Positions 1 through 7,955 of a stretch of 64,000 nt of DNA are shown one piece after another. The notes beneath the pieces are model-generated. The model saw only the letters and a list, made by a program, of their open reading frames with translations. It did no database searches and was not told the DNA's origin. Within the stretch, counting starts at the first letter, position 1, and every line of letters starts with the position of its first letter. This stretch comes from Meridianimarinicoccus zhengii. GTDB lineage: Bacteria > Pseudomonadota > Alphaproteobacteria > Rhodobacterales > Rhodobacteraceae. The position numbers were made by a program, and so were the translations under genes. The DNA lies in contig NZ_QDFI01000001.1 in NCBI RefSeq assembly GCF_003254465.1, positions 1 to 64,000 on the forward strand, read 5' to 3'.

Positions 1-323
1 CGCGCGTCGGCCAGCGCGCGGGCGCGGTCGTCGGGCACCGGTTGCAACCGCCCGTGCCGGGCGTAGCCCGGATCGCCGCCGCCCGCCTCCGCCACGCCGG
101 CCCACCAGTCTGCGGCCATCAGCAGGCTGTCGAGTTGGAACTGCTTCTTGGGATTCCATCCGCCCGGGGCGTGGGGCGCGAGCGCGCCCACGATCCCGCC
201 CGACGCACCCGCCCCCACGCCATGGGGGTCGACCACCGCCACCCGCGCACCGCGCCGCGCGCAGGCCCATGCGCAGGCCAGCCCGAACACCCCCGCACCG
301 CGCAGGATCACGTCAGGCCGCAT
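1..323 (-). CDS. FAD-dependent oxidoreductase, MnmC C-terminal-domain-like (N-terminal part only)
   Basis: Only the first about 107 codons are present; the gene runs off the left edge. The ATG at 321-323 (minus) opens a protein starting MRPDVILRGAGVFGLACAWA, which carries a GxGxxG dinucleotide-binding turn (GAGVFG) followed by an acidic end of the second strand (VAVVDPHG), as in D-amino-acid-oxidase-type FAD enzymes. A GASGG motif and a Pro/Trp-rich stretch resemble the oxidoreductase half of MnmC, which removes the carboxymethyl group from cmnm5s2U34 in tRNA. The divergent neighbour is the matching methyltransferase (456-1127), so the two halves of the enterobacterial fusion are probably separate genes here. 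The family call is firm; the MnmC-specific role is inferred from the neighbour. Confidence 0.75.
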   Translation of the reverse strand, partial: MRPDVILRGAGVFGLACAWACARRGARVAVVDPHGVGAGASGGIVGALAPHAPGGWNPKKQFQLDSLLMAADWWAGVAEAGGGDPGYARHGRLQPVPDDRARALADA

Positions 324-379
324 CGCGGTTCCCCCCTGTCCGGCCGCGACGACAGATTTCGCCGCAGTGCAACATCACG

Positions 380-409
380 TTGACTTTTCCGGGTTTGTCG
401 CAATTTTAC
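380..409 (+). promoter_or_regulatory. possible promoter of mnmD
   Basis: TTGACT at 380-385 is a near-perfect -35 hexamer in the gap between two divergent genes. The -10 is poor: TTTTAC at 404-409 (18-bp spacing). The strong -35 and a clear AGGAG ribosome site ahead of 456 support transcription to the right from here. Confidence 0.3.
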
Positions 410-455
410 GCAACAGGGGAGCATCGGTTCACCGCGAGGTCAGGAGATACCCGTC

Positions 456-1127
456 ATGACAGCCGATCCGGTCGAAATCCAGTGGGGCGACACCGGTGTG
501 CCGGTATCGGAGCGGTTCGACGACCCGTATTATTCGCTGGAGGACGGGCTGGCCGAAACGCGCCACGTGTTTCTGTCGGGCAACGGGCTGCCGGAACGCT
601 TCCGCCCCGGGTTTCACATCGCGGAGCTGGGATTCGGCACCGGGCTGAACCTGTTCGCCGCCTTGCAGGCGTGGCGCACGGCGGGCGTGCCGGGGGCGCT
701 GCGCTATACCGGGTTCGAAGCCTACCCCCTTCCCGCCGAGGATATCGCGCTGGCGCTGCGCGCCTTTCCCGAGATCGCCGCGCTGGCGCAACCGTTCCTG
801 GACGCCTGGGACCGTGGCGAGACCCGGTTGCGCGCCCCGGATCTCGAGGCCGAGATCGTGCTGGGCGATGCGCGCGAGACCCTGTCGCGCTGGGACGGCG
901 TGGCCGATGCGTGGTTTCTTGACGGTTTCGCCCCGGCGCGAAACCCGGAATTGTGGGAAGCGCCGCTTCTGACGGACGTGGCGCTGCATACCGCGCCGGG
1001 GGGGACGCTTGCGACCTATACGGCGGCGGGTGTCGTGCGGCGGGGGCTGGAAGCCGCGGGTTTCACCGTGGCCAAGGTGCCGGGCTTCGGGCGCAAGCGG
1101 CACATGACGCTCGGCCATCTCGCCTGA
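456..1127 (+). CDS. mnmD: tRNA (5-methylaminomethyl-2-thiouridine)(34)-methyltransferase MnmD
   Basis: This is the S-adenosylmethionine-dependent methyltransferase that converts nm5(s2)U34 to mnm5(s2)U34 at the tRNA wobble position. The 223-residue protein has the family start (ET/IQWGDTGVPVSERFDDPYYS), a SAM-binding turn ELGFGTGLN near residue 55, and the DUF752 signature DAWFLDGFAPARNPELW near residue 150. Length fits the stand-alone N-terminal half of E. coli MnmC. AGGAG lies 9 bases before the ATG. It is divergent from an FAD oxidoreductase that resembles the other MnmC half, and its stop codon is one base from the stop of the convergent transglycosylase gene. Confidence 0.9.
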   Translation: MTADPVEIQWGDTGVPVSERFDDPYYSLEDGLAETRHVFLSGNGLPERFRPGFHIAELGFGTGLNLFAALQAWRTAGVPGALRYTGFEAYPLPAEDIALALRAFPEIAALAQPFLDAWDRGETRLRAPDLEAEIVLGDARETLSRWDGVADAWFLDGFAPARNPELWEAPLLTDVALHTAPGGTLATYTAAGVVRRGLEAAGFTVAKVPGFGRKRHMTLGHLA

Positions 1128-1128
1128 G

Positions 1129-3054
1129 TCAGCGCGCCGCGAGATCCGCCGACAGGGTCACGGGCCCGGTCTGCCCGGTCAGGCGCGCGCGGTAGGGGGC
1201 GAGGCTTTCGGTCACGCGCATCACGTAGTTGCGGGTTTCGCGGTAGGGGATCGCTTCGATCCAGTCCACGATATCGACGCCCGGTGCGCGCGGATCGCCC
1301 AATTCGCGGATCCACTGACGCGCGCGAGCGGGACCGGCGTTGTAGCCTGCGGCCACCAGCACCGGGTTCGGACCGAATTCGTCGATGAGCTGCGCAAGAT
1401 ACGCCGTGCCCAGCCGCGCGTTGTAGTCGGGGTCGGTGCTGAGCCGCGAGAGCGACCACGCCACGCCGAGATCGCGGGCCACGTCCTCGCCCGTGCCGGG
1501 CATGACCTGCATCAGGCCGCGCGCGCCCGCGGGGCTTTGGACCACCGGGTTGAATTCGCTTTCGCGCCGGGCGATGGCGAGGGCCAGTTCCTCGGTCACG
1601 CCGGGGCGGCCCTGCACGTCGATCCGCGCCGCCGGGAAATAGTCGCGGTGGAAGACATGGCCGCGATCCGCCGCGCGCTTGGCGATGGTGAGCTGGATAT
1701 AGGGTTCGCCCAGTTGTTCCGTCAGGGACAGGAGCCGCCCGATATCGCCACGGTCGAGGCTTTCGGCCATATGCGCGAAGAACCGCGCCGCGAGCGTGAG
1801 GTCGCCTGCGGCGTGGAGCGCGACACCGGCCCGGTAGACGCTGCTGGCGGCCACGGCGCTGTCGCGGGCGACCGGGAAGGTTTCGTGCCCGTCGAGCCGG
1901 GGGTCGAGCGGCAGGCCCGCGCGTTCGGCGGCAAGCTGGCCGTAGAAGCTGGTCTGGTATTCCGCCCCGAAGGCATAGGCGGCCTGTGCATCGGCGGCCT
2001 GGCCGAGGGCGTCGTGGGCGCGGCCTTCCCAGTATCCGGCGCGGCCGAGGCTGATCGGGCTGGACACGCCCGAGCCGAGGCGGCGGAAATGGGCCAGCGC
2101 CGCGGCGGGGCTGTCGAGATTGCGCAGGGCGAGATAGCCCGCCAGCCATTCGAGATCGGCGAAATCGGCGCCCGTGGTCAGGTGGTTGCCGGACGCGATC
2201 AGATACGCCTCGCGCGTGCGACCATCGCCGAAAAGCGTGCGCGCGACGAGGCGCCGGCGCGGGGCCCAGGCCTCGGGGCGGCCGAGGCGTTCGGGGCTGG
2301 TGGACCGGTCGAGCAGGATCTCGATCACGCCGTCGTCGCGGCCCCGGCGGGCGCGCCATTCCATCCGTTCGAAGGCGAGGCCGGGATCGTCGGCCAGGCT
2401 GTCGGGCACGGCGGCGATCAGCGCGTCCACGCCGGGGCGGTCGTCGCGCAGGGCGGCGCGGGCGTCGTGCAGGCGCCGCCAGTCTTCGGGCACGCGGGTG
2501 CGTTGCCGTTCGGCGGCTTCCAGCCGTCCGCGCCACAGAAGGTCGTCCATGCGGGCGGTGTGGTGGGCGGCGAGCGCTTCGCCATGGGCGGCGAGCAGCA
2601 CGCTTTCGGCCTGGGCGCCCAGGTCCATGCTGCGCCAGGCGAGAACGGCGAGCGCCCCGGCATCCGCGGTCCGGTCGGTGGCGTCGAGCGCGCGGACCAG
2701 CCGCAGCACGCCGTCGGTGGTCTGCGGCAGGTGGTGGGAGAAGTATTCGATCACGTCGCGCGGCGGGGCGGCGGGGTCGATCACGGCCTCGCCCCGGCGC
2801 AGCAGGAGCGGCAGGCCCGGCCAGTCGGGATAGTCCCGCAGGAAGGCGAGGTAGTCGTCGAGCGACCCGTCCCCCGCGCGCAGGCGGTGCCATGCGACGA
2901 TGGCGCGGGCGATCTCGCCCTCCGCCCGCGCGGCGCGGTCGGCGGCGGCCCAGTCCCGCGCGCGGACATGATCGAGCGCCCCCGCGAGGTCGGCCTGCGC
3001 GGGCAGCGCCGCCGCCGCCGCGAACGCCGCCCCGAGGAGTATCCGCCTGCCCAT
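1129..3054 (-). CDS. soluble lytic murein transglycosylase (Slt70-type)
   Basis: A 641-residue periplasmic enzyme that cleaves the MurNAc-GlcNAc bond of peptidoglycan with formation of 1,6-anhydro-MurNAc. The N-terminus MGRRILLGAAFAAAAALPAQA is a clear Sec signal peptide. A long alpha-helical repeat region (about residues 30-470) precedes the SLT domain, where ARRESEFNPVVQSPAGARGL contains the catalytic Glu and QVMPGTG and AAGYNAGPARA follow. Length and order match Slt70. Its 1,6-anhydro-muropeptide products are what the amgK-murU recycling genes at 16.6-18.3 kb would ultimately use. The stop abuts the stop of mnmD. Confidence 0.92.
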   Translation of the reverse strand: MGRRILLGAAFAAAAALPAQADLAGALDHVRARDWAAADRAARAEGEIARAIVAWHRLRAGDGSLDDYLAFLRDYPDWPGLPLLLRRGEAVIDPAAPPRDVIEYFSHHLPQTTDGVLRLVRALDATDRTADAGALAVLAWRSMDLGAQAESVLLAAHGEALAAHHTARMDDLLWRGRLEAAERQRTRVPEDWRRLHDARAALRDDRPGVDALIAAVPDSLADDPGLAFERMEWRARRGRDDGVIEILLDRSTSPERLGRPEAWAPRRRLVARTLFGDGRTREAYLIASGNHLTTGADFADLEWLAGYLALRNLDSPAAALAHFRRLGSGVSSPISLGRAGYWEGRAHDALGQAADAQAAYAFGAEYQTSFYGQLAAERAGLPLDPRLDGHETFPVARDSAVAASSVYRAGVALHAAGDLTLAARFFAHMAESLDRGDIGRLLSLTEQLGEPYIQLTIAKRAADRGHVFHRDYFPAARIDVQGRPGVTEELALAIARRESEFNPVVQSPAGARGLMQVMPGTGEDVARDLGVAWSLSRLSTDPDYNARLGTAYLAQLIDEFGPNPVLVAAGYNAGPARARQWIRELGDPRAPGVDIVDWIEAIPYRETRNYVMRVTESLAPYRARLTGQTGPVTLSADLAAR

Positions 3055-3097
3055 GATGCCCCGCCCCTGTTCCCGTGCCCGAACCCGTGCTGGGGCA

Positions 3098-3125
3098 GAC
3101 CTAGCAACCCGCGCGGGCGGCGCAA
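3098..3125 (-). promoter_or_regulatory. possible promoter of the slt gene
   Basis: Reading leftwards, TTGCGC (3125-3120) and TAGGTC (3103-3098) are separated by 16 bp and stand about 45 bp before the start codon at 3054. It would lie back to back with the dapA promoter. Confidence 0.35.
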
Positions 3126-3134
3126 CTCAAATTC

Positions 3135-3163
3135 TTGGCAATCCCGGCGGCGGCCTGTATGAG
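3135..3163 (+). promoter_or_regulatory. promoter of dapA
   Basis: TTGGCA at 3135-3140 and TATGAG at 3158-3163 are separated by exactly 17 bp, a good sigma-70-type promoter. Start of transcription would be near 3170, giving a leader of about 50 bases before the dapA ATG at 3220. Confidence 0.5.
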
Positions 3164-3219
3164 CCACGCGGATGGCCGGGGGGCGCCCGGCCTGCACCGC
3201 GCATACGCAGGAGACCGTC

Positions 3220-4092
3220 ATGTTCAAGGGATCGCTTCCCGCCCTCGTCACCCCCTTCACGAACGGCGCGGTGGACCATGACAAACTGCGCAAGCTGGTG
3301 GACTGGCATGTCGATCAGGGCAGCCACGGGCTGGTGCCGGTGGGCACCACGGGCGAGAGCCCGACCCTGAGCCATGCCGAGCACGAGGCGGTGATCGAAA
3401 CCGTGGTGAAGGCCGCCGCGGGGCGCATCCCCGTGATCGCGGGTGCCGGGTCGAACAACACCGCCGAGGGCATCGGGCTGATGCGGCACGCCGCCGCCGT
3501 GGGCGCGGATGCCGCACTGGTGGTCACCCCCTATTACAACAAGCCGACGCAGGCGGGCATGATCGCCCATTTCACGGCCCTGCACGATTGCTGCGAGCTG
3601 CCGATCATCATTTACAACATTCCCGGCCGGTCGGTTGTGGACATGACGCCCGCCACCATGGGCACGCTGGCGAAGCTGCCGCGGATCATCGGGGTGAAGG
3701 ATGCGACCGGCGATCTGGCCCGCGTCAGCGAACAGCGCATGGCCTGCGGGCCGGACTTCGTGCAATTGTCGGGTGAGGACGCGACGGCGCTGGGGTTCAA
3801 TGCCCATGGCGGCGTGGGTTGCATTTCCGTCACCGCGAACGTCGCGCCCAAACTGTGCGCGGAGTTTCAGGCCGCGCTGCTGGCCGGGGATTATGCCACG
3901 GCGCTGGCGTATCAGGACCGGCTGATGCCCCTTCACGAAGCGATCTTCCTGGAACCCGGCGTCGCGGGCGCGAAATACGCCATGTCGCGGCTGGACCTGT
4001 GCGCGCCGGATGTGCGCCTGCCGCTGGTCGAACTGACCGACCCGGTGAAGGCGCGGATCGATGCGGCGCTGGCCCATGCCGGGCTGACCTGA
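3220..4092 (+). CDS. dapA: 4-hydroxy-tetrahydrodipicolinate synthase
   Basis: DapA condenses pyruvate with aspartate semialdehyde, the first committed step of the DAP/lysine pathway. The 290-residue protein shows the expected order: GTTGESPTL (pyruvate-binding loop), [11 protein letters not shown] with the proton-relay Tyr, IYNIPGRSV, and GVKDATGD with the Schiff-base Lys near 161. The ATG at 3220 was chosen because AGGAG sits just before it and the protein begins [13 protein letters not shown] as in the family; an in-frame ATG 16 codons upstream gives a non-conserved extension. The stop shares its A with the start of trmO (TGATG), so the two genes are translationally coupled. dapD and dapE are near 56 kb. 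Confidence 0.95.
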   Translation: MFKGSLPALVTPFTNGAVDHDKLRKLVDWHVDQGSHGLVPVGTTGESPTLSHAEHEAVIETVVKAAAGRIPVIAGAGSNNTAEGIGLMRHAAAVGADAALVVTPYYNKPTQAGMIAHFTALHDCCELPIIIYNIPGRSVVDMTPATMGTLAKLPRIIGVKDATGDLARVSEQRMACGPDFVQLSGEDATALGFNAHGGVGCISVTANVAPKLCAEFQAALLAGDYATALAYQDRLMPLHEAIFLEPGVAGAKYAMSRLDLCAPDVRLPLVELTDPVKARIDAALAHAGLT

Positions 4093-4592
4093 TGGGCGAC
4101 GACCTGCGCGACGGCGAGGCGGTCCTGCCCTTCGATCCCGCCGCGCGCGCGGATGCCACGGTCTGTTTCATCGGGCACGTCCGATCCGGTTGGGGCCCGG
4201 ACACCGACACACCACGCAACATCGGCCCCGCGCGGACGACCGGGCAGGGCGCTCGGATCGAACTGTTCGAGGGGATGGCAGCGGGGTTGACCGGGCTTCG
4301 GGTCGGCCAGCCGATCATCGTGATGACCTGGATGCACCAGGGCCGCCGCGACCTGATCGTGCAGGCGCCGCGCCATGCCGACGGGCCGCGGGGCACCTTC
4401 GCCATACGTTCGCCGCGCAGGCCCAACCCGGTCGCGCTTTCGACCGTGGTCATCGCGTCGCTCGACATCGACGCCGGCGTGATCGGCATCGACGCGACCG
4501 ACGCCTTCGACGGCACGCCGGTCGTGGATATCAAACCATGGCTGCCGACGGTGGACATGCCCCCGGAGACCGACGGTGGCCCGGCGGGCTGA
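4092..4592 (+). CDS. trmO: tRNA (N6-threonylcarbamoyladenosine(37)-N6)-methyltransferase, TrmO/TsaA family
   Basis: A 166-residue UPF0066-family protein. Known members methylate t6A37 of some tRNAs using SAM. Visible family features are [10 protein letters not shown] near residue 26, the region around [22 protein letters not shown], and the diagnostic [12 protein letters not shown] motif near residue 107, then a [10 protein letters not shown]-type motif at the end. It starts in the stop codon of dapA, so it is coupled to it although there is no obvious functional link. Members of the family in alphaproteobacteria are little tested, so the exact substrate is inferred. Confidence 0.82.
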   Translation: MGDDLRDGEAVLPFDPAARADATVCFIGHVRSGWGPDTDTPRNIGPARTTGQGARIELFEGMAAGLTGLRVGQPIIVMTWMHQGRRDLIVQAPRHADGPRGTFAIRSPRRPNPVALSTVVIASLDIDAGVIGIDATDAFDGTPVVDIKPWLPTVDMPPETDGGPAG

Positions 4593-4619
4593 CCCGCCCC
4601 GGGCCTGACCCGGGGCCCC

Positions 4620-4648
4620 TTGGCCTTGCCCGCGGGAATGGATATGTC
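4620..4648 (+). promoter_or_regulatory. promoter of smpB, nearly leaderless
   Basis: TTGGCC at 4620-4625, 17-bp spacer, TATGTC at 4643-4648. Transcription would start about 4655, only about three bases before the smpB ATG at 4658. No Shine-Dalgarno sequence is present between them. Confidence 0.45.
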
Positions 4649-4657
4649 ACGGCGATC

Positions 4658-5134
4658 ATGGCCAAGGACAAGCAGAACCCGAACTACAAGGTCGTCGCCG
4701 AGAACCGTCGCGCGCGCTACGACTATGCCATCGAATCCGACATCGAATGCGGAATCATGCTGCAAGGGTCGGAAGTGAAGTCCCTGCGCGTGGGCGGGTC
4801 GAACATCGCCGACAGCTATGCCGCGGTCGAGAACGGCGAGCTTTGGCTCGTGAACGGCTATATCGCGCCCTACAAGCAGGCCAAGACCTGGGGCCACGAG
4901 GAACGCCGCCGCCGCAAGCTGCTGGTGAACCGCAAGGAACTGACGAAGCTCTGGGCCGCGACCCAGAAGGAAGGGATGACGCTCGTCCCGCTTGTGCTGT
5001 ATTTCAACCACAAGGGCATCGCCAAGATCAAGCTGGGCATCGCCAAGGGCAAGAAGAACCACGACAAGCGCGCGACCGAGGCGAAGCGCGACTGGCAGCG
5101 CCAGAAGGCGCGGCTGTTGCGGCAGGGCGGCTGA
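4658..5134 (+). CDS. smpB: SsrA-binding protein SmpB
   Basis: SmpB binds tmRNA and delivers it to stalled ribosomes for trans-translation. The 158-residue protein has the usual beta-barrel sequence ([48 protein letters not shown]) and the basic C-terminal tail ([24 protein letters not shown]) that enters the decoding centre. The ATG at 4658 gives the conserved N-terminus [17 protein letters not shown]. The gene seems to have its own promoter that leaves almost no 5' leader. Confidence 0.95.
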   Translation: MAKDKQNPNYKVVAENRRARYDYAIESDIECGIMLQGSEVKSLRVGGSNIADSYAAVENGELWLVNGYIAPYKQAKTWGHEERRRRKLLVNRKELTKLWAATQKEGMTLVPLVLYFNHKGIAKIKLGIAKGKKNHDKRATEAKRDWQRQKARLLRQGG

Positions 5135-5213
5135 AGCTTCGCGGATTCGCCATCTGGCCGTGCTACGCTTTCGGTGTGCGGTCGCGGGTACCGCCTGAAC
5201 GGGGAACACGGAC

Positions 5214-5498
5214 ATGGAACTTCTCATCAGCCTGATCGCAGGGGCGGCCGGCGGCAATCTCGCCGGTGCTCTCGTGAAGTCTCTGAACCAGGGAACGCTG
5301 GTCAATTCGGTCGCCGGAATCGTCGGCGGCGGGCTTGGCGGGCAGATCCTGGCGATGCTCGGCGCCGGCGCGGTGGCCGCCGAAGGCGCGGGCGGGCTCG
5401 GGCTCGGCACGATCATCGGGCAGGTCGCATCGGGCGGCGTCGGCGGCGGGGTGCTGCTGGCCGTCCTGGCCCTTGTGCGGAACGCCATGGGCAAGTGA
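5214..5498 (+). CDS. small Gly/Ala-rich hydrophobic protein of unknown function
   Basis: A 94-residue protein of about one third Gly plus many Ala, Leu and Val. It begins MELLISLIAGAAGGNLAGAL, then has three glycine-rich hydrophobic stretches (GIVGGGLGGQILAMLGAGA, GLGLGTIIGQVASGGVGGGV, LLAVLALVRNAMGK). Charged residues are few, and the Gly-zipper-like spacing suggests membrane insertion or self-association. A GGGGAA-type ribosome site precedes the ATG and a rho-independent terminator follows directly, so it is a monocistronic gene. I recognise no characterised family; similar unnamed proteins are, from memory, common in alphaproteobacteria. Confidence 0.7.
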   Translation: MELLISLIAGAAGGNLAGALVKSLNQGTLVNSVAGIVGGGLGGQILAMLGAGAVAAEGAGGLGLGTIIGQVASGGVGGGVLLAVLALVRNAMGK

Positions 5499-5504
5499 TC
5501 CCGA

Positions 5505-5543
5505 GATCGCGCCTTCACACGTGCGTGTCAGGGCGCGATCTTT
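5505..5543 (+). terminator. rho-independent terminator after the Gly-rich gene
   Basis: GATCGCGCC at 5505-5513 pairs with GGCGCGATC at 5532-5540, with an inner ACACG/CGTGT stem in the loop, followed by TTT. Confidence 0.7.
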
Positions 5544-5567
5544 CATGCGGGCCCGGTGCACGCGGGC

Positions 5568-5596
5568 TTGCGCAGGGGTCACGCGGCGTCTAGCAA
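5568..5596 (+). promoter_or_regulatory. promoter of sseA
   Basis: TTGCGC at 5568-5573, 17-bp spacer, TAGCAA at 5591-5596. Just downstream is a small inverted repeat ATTGT-N7-ACAAT (about 5597-5613) lying on the predicted transcript start, which could be an operator. Confidence 0.4.
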
Positions 5597-5626
5597 TATT
5601 GTTGCGCAGACAATAACGAGGCCGCG

Positions 5627-6475
5627 ATGTCCGACGACCCCAAGACCCTCGTGTCCACCGGCTGGCTGGCGGATCACATCCGCGACCCGGACCTGCGGAT
5701 ACTCGACGCGTCCTACTACTTGCCGGACATGGGACGCGACGCCCGGGCCGAATACGACGCGGGGCACATCCCCGGCGCGCGGTTCTTCGACATCGACGAC
5801 ATCTCGGACCACCGGTCGGACCTGCCGCACATGGCGCCGCCGCCCGAAAAGTTCATGTCGCGCCTGCGCAAGCTGGGCGTGGGCGACGGGCACCAGGTGG
5901 TGGTCTATGACGGGGCGGGACTGTTTTCTGCCGCGCGGGTGTGGTGGCTGTTCCGGCTGATGGGCAAGACGGAGGTCGCGGTGCTGGACGGCGGGATGCC
6001 GAAATGGCGCGCCGAGGGCCGCGAGATCGAGGATCTGCCGCCCGTGATCCGCGACCGGCACATGACCGTGCAGCGGCAGGCGGCGCTGGTGCGCGACGTG
6101 ACACAGGTGGCGCGCGCGGCCAAGCTGGGCGACCACGTGATCGTCGATGCGCGGTCGCCGGAACGGTTCCGGGGCGCGGCGCCCGAACCGCGGGCGGGGT
6201 TGCGGGCGGGGCACATTCCCGGTTCCGTCAACCTGCATTACGCCACACTGCTGAACGCGGATGGCACGATGAAGGACGCGGATGCGCTGCGCGCGGCCTT
6301 CGACGCGGCCGGGGTGGACCTGGGCAGGCCGGTCATCACGAGCTGCGGGTCGGGGGTGACGGCGGCCATCCTGAACCTCGCGCTGGCGCGGCTCGGCAAG
6401 AGCGATCACGCGCTCTATGACGGGTCGTGGGCGGAATGGGGCATGTATGGCGACCTGGAGGTGGCCACGGGCTGA
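5627..6475 (+). CDS. sseA: 3-mercaptopyruvate/thiosulfate sulfurtransferase (two-domain rhodanese)
   Basis: A 282-residue protein with two rhodanese domains. The first (about residues 8-130) has AEYDAGHIPGARFFDID and an Asp in place of the catalytic Cys (YDGAGLFSAARVWW). The second (about 150-280) has the active loop CGSGVTA. That loop is typical of 3-mercaptopyruvate sulfurtransferase; true thiosulfate rhodaneses usually have a basic residue in the loop. The enzyme moves sulfur from mercaptopyruvate to cyanide or thiols. Single-gene unit with its own promoter, convergent with idi. Confidence 0.88.
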   Translation: MSDDPKTLVSTGWLADHIRDPDLRILDASYYLPDMGRDARAEYDAGHIPGARFFDIDDISDHRSDLPHMAPPPEKFMSRLRKLGVGDGHQVVVYDGAGLFSAARVWWLFRLMGKTEVAVLDGGMPKWRAEGREIEDLPPVIRDRHMTVQRQAALVRDVTQVARAAKLGDHVIVDARSPERFRGAAPEPRAGLRAGHIPGSVNLHYATLLNADGTMKDADALRAAFDAAGVDLGRPVITSCGSGVTAAILNLALARLGKSDHALYDGSWAEWGMYGDLEVATG

Positions 6476-6572
6476 CCTGCCCACGGGCACCGGGGCCAGC
6501 CATGCGGCCACGGGCGGGCGGCCCGACGCGCCGCCCCCTGCCGTCGGGTCGCGGCACGGGCGCAGGCGCGGT

Positions 6573-7103
6573 TCAGACCCGCACGAGACTGCCGAAGATC
6601 ATGTCCTTGTGGTCCTGGAGATAGATGCGCAGCCAGGGCGTGAACCGTTCGGGCCGTCGCGCGACCTCGGCCGCGAGATCGTAGAGCCCGACCCATTCCA
6701 CCTGCATCACCTCGGCGGGGTTCGGCGTGACCTTCAAGCTCTTGGGCGCGGAGGCGAGGAAGATGTCCACCAGTTCGTGCTCGATCATGCCCCCGCCCAC
6801 ATCGGCACGGTATTCCACCGTGTCGCGCTTGGCCGGATAGACCCCGCCGATCCCCAGTTCCTCGCGCAGGCGCCGCACCGCGCAATCCGCCGGGCTTTCG
6901 CCCCAGGCAGGATGGGTGCAGCAGGTATTCGCCCACAGGCCGGGCGTGTGATACTTGGACATGGCGCGGCGCTGGATCAGCACGTTCTGCCCGTCCATGA
7001 TGAACACGGACACGGCAAGGTGCCGCAACCCCTGGCGATGCACGGCAATCTTGTCCACCGGCATGAGTTCGTCATCTACCCAGGCAGGGATAAGTTCGGT
7101 CAT
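6573..7103 (-). CDS. idi: isopentenyl-diphosphate delta-isomerase, type 1
   Basis: Idi interconverts IPP and DMAPP for isoprenoid (quinone, carotenoid) synthesis. The 176-residue Nudix-fold protein shows the type-1 signatures: HLAVSVFIMDGQNVLIQRR, the catalytic Cys in NTCCTHPAWGE (near residue 61), the Nudix-like AVRRLREELGI, and the metal-binding EHELVDIF. Start at 7103 follows a purine-rich GAGGCCGCAG. It is divergent from the cytochrome c2 gene across a 350-bp gap. Confidence 0.93.
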   Translation of the reverse strand: MTELIPAWVDDELMPVDKIAVHRQGLRHLAVSVFIMDGQNVLIQRRAMSKYHTPGLWANTCCTHPAWGESPADCAVRRLREELGIGGVYPAKRDTVEYRADVGGGMIEHELVDIFLASAPKSLKVTPNPAEVMQVEWVGLYDLAAEVARRPERFTPWLRIYLQDHKDMIFGSLVRV

Positions 7104-7453
7104 TCTGCGGCCTCGATCGGCGGCGGGCCTTGAGCATACGTCACATCACAGCATCCCACCGCTGCTGCTTCGGCCAGCCTAAACCCGGCTGCCCCGGACT
7201 TGCACGCCGACATCGTGACACAGGGACACCGCGTCCCGCCCCATGGTCGTCCGGCCGGGCGCGCGCGGGGCGGCGCGTCACATAGAATGTTTCGCATGAG
7301 TGCTTGCATCGCATGCCGATGTGCGCGACGACTGCACCGTGCGCGGTCCCGCACGGCAACGCCGTTGCACCAGGGCTTGCGCAACGACATCTTGGCCATG
7401 ACCGGGGAACGGACTACGATCTTCTGGTCAGACGACTGAACAGGGAGAGATTC
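7104..7453. other. 350-bp divergent intergenic region between idi and cytochrome c2
   Basis: No coding potential with conserved character is seen. The right end holds the cytochrome promoter (7392-7420). The middle has an AT-richer patch around 7281-7300 (CATAGAATGTTTCGCATGAG) that could bind a regulator, but I recognise no specific operator. Confidence 0.5.
7392..7420 (+). promoter_or_regulatory. promoter of the cytochrome c2 gene
   Basis: TTGGCC at 7392-7397, exactly 17-bp spacer, TACGAT at 7415-7420. It leaves a leader of about 27 bases with a purine-rich AGGGAGAGA ribosome site before the ATG at 7454. Confidence 0.45.
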
Positions 7454-7882
7454 ATGACACGACTTCTTGCAGCCCTTGCGGCAACGGCACTCACCGCGAT
7501 TCCGATGGCGGCCACCGCCCAGTCCGGGGACGCGGCGGCCGGTGAGCGCGCGTTCCGTGGCTGCCAGGCCTGCCACGTGGTTGTCAACGATGCCGGCGAC
7601 ACGCTTGCCGGACGCAACGCGAAGACCGGGCCGAACCTGTACCAGGTGTCGGGCCGCACCGCGGGCAGCGTCGACGGCTTCCGCTATTCCGGTTCCATGA
7701 CCGAGGCGGGCGAAGCGGGGCTTGAGTGGACCGAAGAGAATTTCGTGGCCTACGTGCAGGATCCGACCGGGTTCCTGCAGGAATATCTCGACGATGGCAG
7801 CGCGCGCGGCAGCATGTCCTACAAGGTCCGCAGCGAAGAGGACGCCGCCGACCTTTATGCCTACCTGTCCAGTCTCGAATAA
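7454..7882 (+). CDS. cycA: cytochrome c2
   Basis: Periplasmic class I c-type cytochrome carrying electrons between the bc1 complex and a terminal oxidase or reaction centre. The 142-residue precursor has a signal peptide (MTRLLAALAATALTAIPMAATA) and one heme site CQACH (Cys37, Cys40, His41); the Met ligand is probably Met121 in GSMSYKV. GRNAKTGPNLY, VGRTAG-like and FVAYVQDPTGFLQEY strongly resemble Rhodobacter cytochrome c2, including its insertions. ATG 7454 was chosen over upstream in-frame starts because it gives the signal peptide and follows AGGGAGAGA. An isocytochrome c2 paralogue cannot be excluded. Confidence 0.82.
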   Translation: MTRLLAALAATALTAIPMAATAQSGDAAAGERAFRGCQACHVVVNDAGDTLAGRNAKTGPNLYQVSGRTAGSVDGFRYSGSMTEAGEAGLEWTEENFVAYVQDPTGFLQEYLDDGSARGSMSYKVRSEEDAADLYAYLSSLE

Positions 7883-7909
7883 CCGGACATTGCAGCCACA
7901 CGGCCGACG

Positions 7910-7934
7910 CGCCCCGCCATCGGCGGGGCGTTTC
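7910..7934. terminator. terminator between cytochrome c2 and the anti-sigma gene
   Basis: CGCCCCGCC (7910-7918), loop ATC, GGCGGGGCG (7922-7930), then TTT. It serves the plus-strand cytochrome gene and may also act on the convergent minus-strand operon. Confidence 0.75.
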
Positions 7935-7955
7935 GCGTTCGGGTTCAGCGGTGCA

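Noticed and set aside
6476-6572. CCCGAC...GTCGGG inverted repeat between sseA and idi as a terminator
   Set aside because: Long loop, no T-run on either strand; the gap is so GC-rich that such pairings arise by chance.
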